DNA of 64,000 nucleotides from Wyeomyia smithii. Its lineage: Eukaryota > Arthropoda > Insecta > Diptera > Culicidae. The notes beneath the pieces are model-generated. The model searched no databases and had not been told where the DNA came from. It saw only the letters and a list, made by a program, of their open reading frames with translations. The DNA lies in NCBI RefSeq assembly GCF_029784165.1, contig NC_073694.1:27662506-27726505 (forward strand). Reading direction: 5' to 3'. The translations under genes were made by a program, and so were the position numbers. This document shows, in pieces, positions 58,677 to 64,000 of the stretch (position 1 is the stretch's first letter; each line of letters starts with the position of its first letter).

Positions 58677-60351
58677 TGACACCGGCGTTTTGCGAACCGA
58701 TCGTACTGGAAGCGGTGAGCAGCGGCAACACATCTGCGACATCAGTGGCAAAGGATACATGAGTAAGCGTTGTCTTTCGACGCACATGCAAACTCACATC
58801 ACCGAGCGCGTATTCGAATGTAACATATGTGGGCAAACTTTTGACAGTACCAAAAAAATCAGACACCACAAAATATTGGAACATGCGGTGGAGCAAAAGT
58901 TCGGTTGTGAAATATGTGGTGTAGATTTCATCTCGAAGAAACAACTCACGAGGCATTTAAAGTTCCACAGCTCAGATCGACCCCACAAGTGTTTAATTTG
59001 TGGGAAAGGCTTCAAATATGGATATACTCTCAAAGAACACATGAATCACCATACCAATGAGCGCCCGTTCGTGTGCGACATCTGTGGGTCAGGGTACAAG
59101 ACACACAGTGGCCTGAGTGGACACAAAAAAATCCACAAATCCACCGATCCGAAACCTTACAAATGTGACCTGTGTGGCACAAAGTTCGTACAAAAAAGCA
59201 GTCTCAATGTCCATAGAAAAAAACAGCACGAACAGCGTAGCCCAGATGATAACCAGCAGTCAGTTGAACTACTGTTTGAATGTGACATCTGCGACCTGTC
59301 ATTCAAGTCTTCCGATGCGTTAGAGCTGCATAAAAAAGATCACTCATCTACTAGGCGAAAGTTTGAATGTGGTTTATGTGAGAAAGTCTTCAAGCGTTTC
59401 AGGTCCCTTTATTTGCATATTAAGATAGAACATACATCGGAGAAGAATTTCAAATGTGAAATTTGTGGTACACGTTTCTACCTGAAAGCACATCTTACGA
59501 AGCACCTAAACGACCTTCACAGTACCATTCAGCCCCCTTACAAGTGCCCGACCTGCGGTAAAGAATTTGCATTCAAGTGTAGATTGGAAGTGCACAAGCT
59601 TCAACACAGCGATGAGCGGACGTTCGAATGTGACATTTGCGGGTCATCCTACAGGTCATACAGCGGTCTAAGTCGGCACCGGAATCTCCATCTGTACGTC
59701 GATCCGAAACCTTTCAAATGTAACATGTGTAGTTCACAGTTTACCCAAGAAACCAGCCTCAAATCTCACAGAAAGAAACACTTGATGGCCATGAACGAAG
59801 TGCGTTCAGATGGCGACGCGCCGAAGGAGCCTACGTTCAAATGTGACATTTGTGATTTGTCGTACAACTCGCTCGATGTCCTAAACTTTCACCGAAAAAC
59901 CCATAAAACCGGAAAGCAATCGGTTGAATGTGGTTTCTGTGGGAAATCTTTTACGAAGGGCAGAATCAAATATCACATGATTGTAAAACACACTTCGGAG
60001 AAGAATTTCAAATGTTCAGTCTGTGCCAAAGATTTCCACCTTCGGGAGCAACTAGTGGCCCACCAGAGAAGGCACAGAGAACGTTCGCATAAATGTCACA
60101 TTTGCGGAAAGGGTTTCGCCCTTAGTTATGCAGCTAAAGAGCATATACGCACCCACAGCGAGCAACGGCCATTTAAATGCAGCTTTTGCGATGTAACATG
60201 CAAGACAGTCGGTCACTTGCGCGTTCACACCATTTCCCACACGTCCGCCGATCCGAAGCCTTTCAAATGTGACCTGTGCAGTTGTCAGTATGCTCAACAA
60301 GTCAACCTCTTGGCTCATAGGAAGAAGAAACATTCGGGTTCTCAGAGCTGA
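58677..60351 (+). CDS. Gene B terminal exon 5: 17 C2H2 fingers
   Basis: Acceptor CTTCTGTTCCAG/T, phase 2; with exon 1 it gives 644 aa. The first finger is damaged (HICDISGKGY, second Cys changed to Ser). Seventeen intact fingers follow, the first half matching the first half of terminal exon 4 (FECNICGQTFDSTKK, FGCEICGVDF) and the second half matching terminal exons 1-3. No ATG precedes it in frame near the acceptor (the usual ATGGACG is ATAGACG here), so it depends on an upstream exon. AATAAA lies at 60,667, over 300 bases after the stop. Its intron from exon 1 would be 20.5 kb. Confidence 0.8.
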
Positions 60352-60666
60352 GCATAATCGAAAACCCGACTAGGAACCAAAGAAGTCAACATGAACAAAA
60401 TGATCGTTAAAAAATATTCCGCTTGGACGCAGTTGCAACATACATAACTTCTACAATTGCTGATCCAACATTTGAAATTGTTTTCTAAGGTAAGGTTAAG
60501 AATTTAAAAAAAAAGATCAATCTTTGCTTTACGAAGGTTATCCGAGTTAGTGAGTAGAGTACCTTTTGTATGCAAGAGACCATCGCAGGAAGGAAAACCT
60601 TCCCTTTTTTGGCATAATTTGCAAAGATATATCAAATATCTATCTGTCTCTATGAAAACTGACGTA

Positions 60667-60672
60667 AATAAA
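60667..60672 (+). terminator. Possible poly(A) signal of gene B terminal exon 5
   Basis: AATAAA 316 bases after the stop, further away than for the other four exons. Confidence 0.35.
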
Positions 60673-61261
60673 AGAAGTCGTGCAATAACCTTCTTAATCA
60701 CATTAATCTTAATCACATATCGTTCGTTCTATACGATTGGTGCAAAATTCCTGGTAACCTAGCTCTGCATTGAATTGTCGACAAAGAATTTTTTTGTAAA
60801 AAAACTACTATCAACAGTTATTTTTTACCTTTTTCTGGCCTGTAGAAGCTTATTTCAATTGTTAAGCAATACAAGTATTTATTCGTTAGAACCAATTCAG
60901 AGTAGCTCTAGTCTGTGGCACTGCCTTTCCTCTGGGAGTTACCATCAAGATTGCATTATTGCGTACCAGTCCGTTGACGCAACCCAAATCATCACACAAC
61001 ATTTTCAGTCTGGTCAGTTTCATGGGAAACCCGTTCTCATCTATAATTTTTGGTTGATGCTAGTCAGTCTATTGATAATCGACAAAACTGGCTTGATAAC
61101 TTTTTGCAAATCCATTTAGAAAAAAAAAAAAAAAAAGATTTTAAAACCGATATTCATTGTCGACGAAGACTTGTGGAATGAATGGACAGAATTCAGCAGA
61201 TATATGAAAGTCTATTCCTTATCTGAACTAGATATGTCACAAAAACCCGAACACATTAATT
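60673..61261. other. Convergent intergenic region between genes B and C
   Basis: No recognised gene. An A run of about 18 bases at 61,119-61,136 may be a retroposed tail or a simple repeat. TTTATT at 60,878-60,883 is AATAAA on the - strand and could serve gene C. Confidence 0.35.
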
Positions 61262-62394
61262 TCAACCAGGCTTGGATGTACGATTATTGGGTTTAGGTGG
61301 TCCAGGTGTCCCGGGTAAACGTCGTTTGGGAGCGCTCGATGACTGCAAGTCCGGGTAAATTGTTCGTCGAAAACCCTGTGGAGGTTTAAATAGACAAAGG
61401 AAGCAATCATCTACGTGATTCGCCGGTTTTTGCCAAGTACGTGGAGTTGTAAAACCTAAGCACTGTTGTGTACTGTCTTTTTCGTTATACCATGCTGGAA
61501 AAAAGAAATACAAAAGTTAGTTATCTATGCAATGTGATGCAGCATATCATGCCACTGAAAAATTTCCTCTTGACCAAAACGCCTAACCTGATAAATTTCT
61601 AAAGCAAGTAGAACATACGTATCCAGGAACCCACGGTTTTTCCAAATCAGTTATTTCTGATTCAAAATATACACTGTAAGCTTTTTTCAACATTTCGTTG
61701 TTTTTTACAGAAAACTTTGTTGCTTTGGCACTTAAATATTTCCCGCACACAAAACAAAACTGATCAGCTTCATAGATACACGAGCCAGAGGCGGATTTTA
61801 CCTTCTTCGGTTTCTTCGGTTCTACGGCTTCGTGTTCTTCACGATGAGCCGTTTCTTCGCGCTGATCTTCACTTTTCGACTCTCCGATGCTAGCCTTGAA
61901 CAATGCTTCGTTCCAAAAATCCCATTCGATAAATCCCTTCGCCGGGATGTGTTCTCTTATATGGGTGGTGAGGTACCGTTTCGACGCAAATCCTTCTTTA
62001 CAAACACAGCAAACATATTTCTTCTGGGCAACAAGGTGAGGCTTTTCCGAACTCTGCGGCACGTTGCTGCTCTGACCAGCGACAATTGGTGACATTAGTG
62101 AGCTCTGTGGATCGCTGCAACACAGGAGAGCAAATTATTTCGGTGCATTATTGAAATCGTGTCCGCACTCAACATTTACCTGAAACAACCAGCTACCTCA
62201 CAGTAGCTGCGACAATTCCCGGTAATCGCCGGTTCTGTATCCATATCCTGAGCATAGGATATCAGAAATTCTTCGACCTGTATCATAGCGGAATCTTCCA
62301 GCTTCATCGGCTCTATCGCGATAGGCTCTTCCTCTTCTATCAGAACGGGTTCTACTTTGATGGGGTGTATTTCTATCCGAGTTATGCCAACCAT
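61262..62394 (-). CDS. Gene C: acidic exon, one C2H2 finger and a cysteine-rich domain
   Basis: Three exons on the - strand: 62,394-62,180, 62,114-61,588 and 61,494-61,262, all GT/AG with matching phases (2, then 1), giving 324 aa. Exon 1 is acidic with IKVEP and MKLED SUMO-like motifs and IQVEEFLIS, the core shared with genes A and B. Exon 2 holds one C2H2 finger (residues about 105-127), a charged linker, a basic KKPKKVK stretch that looks like a nuclear localisation signal, and a cysteine pair (QFCFVCGKYL). A second pair follows (YVCSTCFRNL), then W and, in exon 3, PRTWQKPANHVDDCFLC. That cysteine/histidine arrangement resembles a domain I recall from uncharacterised arthropod proteins; its function is unknown. 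A nuclear role is inferred. Confidence 0.8.
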
Positions 62395-62496
62395 AACATT
62401 AGAAGCATTTGGATTTCTTCACTAATTTAGTTTGTCACAAATAGAAACGAATATACACGCTCATTTTTTGTTACTCTAAAATGAGTTAGATATCAC

Positions 62497-62535
62497 CCAC
62501 TTTTGAAAAAAGTGGAGGTACCCTAATTAGGGTAC
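62497..62535. promoter_or_regulatory. Two adjacent palindromes upstream of gene C
   Basis: CCACTTTTGAAAAAAGTGG (interrupted) and, two bases later, the perfect 18-bp palindrome GTACCCTAATTAGGGTAC (62,518-62,535), about 125 bp upstream of the gene C ATG. They may be factor-binding sites or the core of a tiny inverted-repeat element; undecided. Confidence 0.35.
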
Positions 62536-62667
62536 TTTTACGGTTACTCACTTCTGAGTAAGGGCGTCATACGTCATACTATAGAAACTGCACCAAAGCC
62601 TTAACGTTGAACATAAATAAACAAGTCGTACACGCTAAAAAGGTTCATTGCATAAACCAGTTGTGGC

Positions 62668-63035
62668 CAGGGTTGCCACATTTAAATCTGTGTTTTCCCT
62701 TGAAAAAATCTGAGCATCTGTATCTGGAACAAAAATATCTGTAAAAAAAAATCTGTATTGTTTAAACATAAAGAACTTTGTATTTTTTAAGTTTTTATGG
62801 TACATAAACAAAATTTTTAGCTTAAAACGTGTGAGGAGTTGAAAATATGTTCAATTTGCTTAATATTCAATGAAATAAAATTTGGATTGTTTTTAAAAAT
62901 TAATGTCAATTTCGAAAAATCTGTATATCTGTACTTTTCGACGAAAATCTGTATATCTGTATATACAGATTCTGTACCGTTACTTCGACCAAAGATCTGT
63001 AAAATACAGATTAATCTGTACATGTGGCATCCCTG
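62668..63035. mobile_element. hAT-type MITE, 368 bp
   Basis: Ends CAGGGTTGCCACAT and ATGTGGCATCCCTG, with an exact 8-bp duplication GTTGTGGC (62,660-62,667 and 63,036-63,043). The interior is made of repeated ATCTGTAT-like motifs and is non-coding. Confidence 0.9.
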
Positions 63036-63043
63036 GTTGTGGC

Positions 63044-64000
63044 TAGCCTGCTGGAAAAGGATATCATTGGATAAATGTTTTCACTGTCGAAAAGTATCCT
63101 GAAAAAATACGACGCATTTTGCGGTGAAAACATTAAATAGATTTTTTTATTGTATTGTTGTTTTTTTGTTAAAACATGGTACGTTTACTGCAAGCTTGCT
63201 TGTTTGCTTGTTTTTTTTTTGAAGTAGAATACTTCTCTCAGGAAGTTCGGCTACATAGGGATGTGAAATGAAAATCTAAAACCGAAAAAAGTGAAATATA
63301 TGTCCAATTTCAAATGCTGATAAATTGGTTAGTTTTCGATGGATTTCCTTCGTTCTTGCAGCAATAGATTGGAAAATCTTCTAAGATTCTTCCCAAAAGA
63401 AGATAATTGTAATTTTATTATTCGCATTATTGTACTATTGAAAATAGTCAAGCCTTGTCAAAACGAAAAATTTGACCTCTGATTGGTCATTATATGATTG
63501 CTTCCCAAGCACGGTCGACAGAATCATATACCTTGCAATTAAAAACATGCTATTTGGCCTATATAAGAGCCTGTTACAGCCGAAGCCGCTCATAATAGTT
63601 CTAGACAGCGAAAACAGCAGTCGTCCTTCCTTAGCAACAGCACTAGCCCTGTGGTTGGTCACCACGTCTCAGGAGCAGCGCGGTTCTTCTCAGCGTGTGT
63701 CGCCAGACTGCCATTATTCCCCCCGTGTTGGGGCAGCATGAAGATTGCCATCAGGAAATCCAATTTTGAAAATCAAAATGCCTTTTTCAAGACAAATAAA
63801 CAAGTCATTGAAAATTATTAATTTTTTGACAACGCAAGCAAGCATCCTGTATTGGATCCTAGCAATTTAAATCTGTCGCGCCCGTCTAATTCACTGAATG
63901 TGAAATAGCTTCCACAGTGCATGTTGTCCGTGTATCTTAATTCCCCCACTGTTAGGGCAGCTCAAAGGTTGCGATCAGCAACCGGTTTTGAACCGCAAAA
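63044..64000. other. Right end of the window: TATA box and a repeated 60-bp motif, no gene identified
   Basis: TATATAAGAGCC at 63,561-63,572 looks like a strong TATA box. Downstream, a segment around 63,717-63,775 (CCCCCCGTGTTGGGGCAGC and following) is repeated in diverged form at 63,944-64,000 (CCCCCACTGTTAGGGCAGC). AATAAA is at 63,796. Candidates are an LTR or a short gene running out of the window; I recognise no protein. Confidence 0.3.

Noticed and set aside
60775..61119. 114-codon + strand ORF before a poly-A run, as a retrogene
   Set aside because: No known domain and no flanking duplication could be found.

Overview
The window looks like arthropod genomic DNA, most probably from a mosquito (inference). 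The support is a multi-CLIP-domain serine protease, MADF-BESS and poly-C2H2 zinc-finger genes, long AT-rich introns with GT/AG junctions, and dense insertions of Penelope-like, copia, Ty3/gypsy, non-LTR, mariner-like and hAT elements plus foldback MITEs. I could not compare it with any database, so the species is not fixed.

Layout. Gene A (+ strand, 1,273-34,408) starts with a short acidic exon (1,273-1,511) carrying three psi-K-x-E (SUMO-consensus-like) motifs. That exon ends in phase 2. Four downstream acceptors fit its reading phase: a MADF-BESS coding unit (2,164-3,029), a short two-finger piece (23,593-23,827), a five-finger cassette exon (24,196-24,678) and a giant exon with about 80 C2H2 fingers (26,722-34,408). 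The 22.7-kb first intron holds a 5.5-kb composite Penelope-like element (3,031-8,504) inserted two bases after the MADF-BESS stop codon, with three hammerhead-ribozyme-like motifs and a nested 1.2-kb inverted insertion with tRNA-like units. It also holds diverged repeats, a complete four-exon triple-CLIP serine protease gene on the opposite strand (14,266-15,939), and relics of non-LTR, mariner and hAT elements.

Gene B (+ strand, 37,930-60,351) repeats the plan. One acidic exon (37,930-38,189, phase 2) is followed by five terminal zinc-finger exons (39,373; 40,920; 48,657; 49,978; 58,677). Every one has a phase-compatible acceptor preceded by the same roughly 50-bp intronic sequence, and each has its own stop codon; a downstream AATAAA can be seen for all five. 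No other acidic 5' exon is visible between them. This resembles the architecture of Drosophila lola and mod(mdg4), where a constant 5' part is joined to alternative zinc-finger 3' exons, but here the constant part is a SUMO-motif exon rather than a BTB domain. Between the exons lie a roughly 2-kb minisatellite of 68-bp units, an antisense copia element interrupted by a hAT-like element, an antisense Ty3/gypsy element and several MITEs.

Gene C (- strand, 62,394-61,262) is a three-exon gene with a related acidic first exon (again phase 2), one C2H2 finger, a basic NLS-like stretch and a cysteine-rich domain. It converges on gene B. The rest is MITEs, palindromes and unassigned DNA.

All exon joins are predicted from splice-site sequence, phase and open frame; none is confirmed by transcripts.
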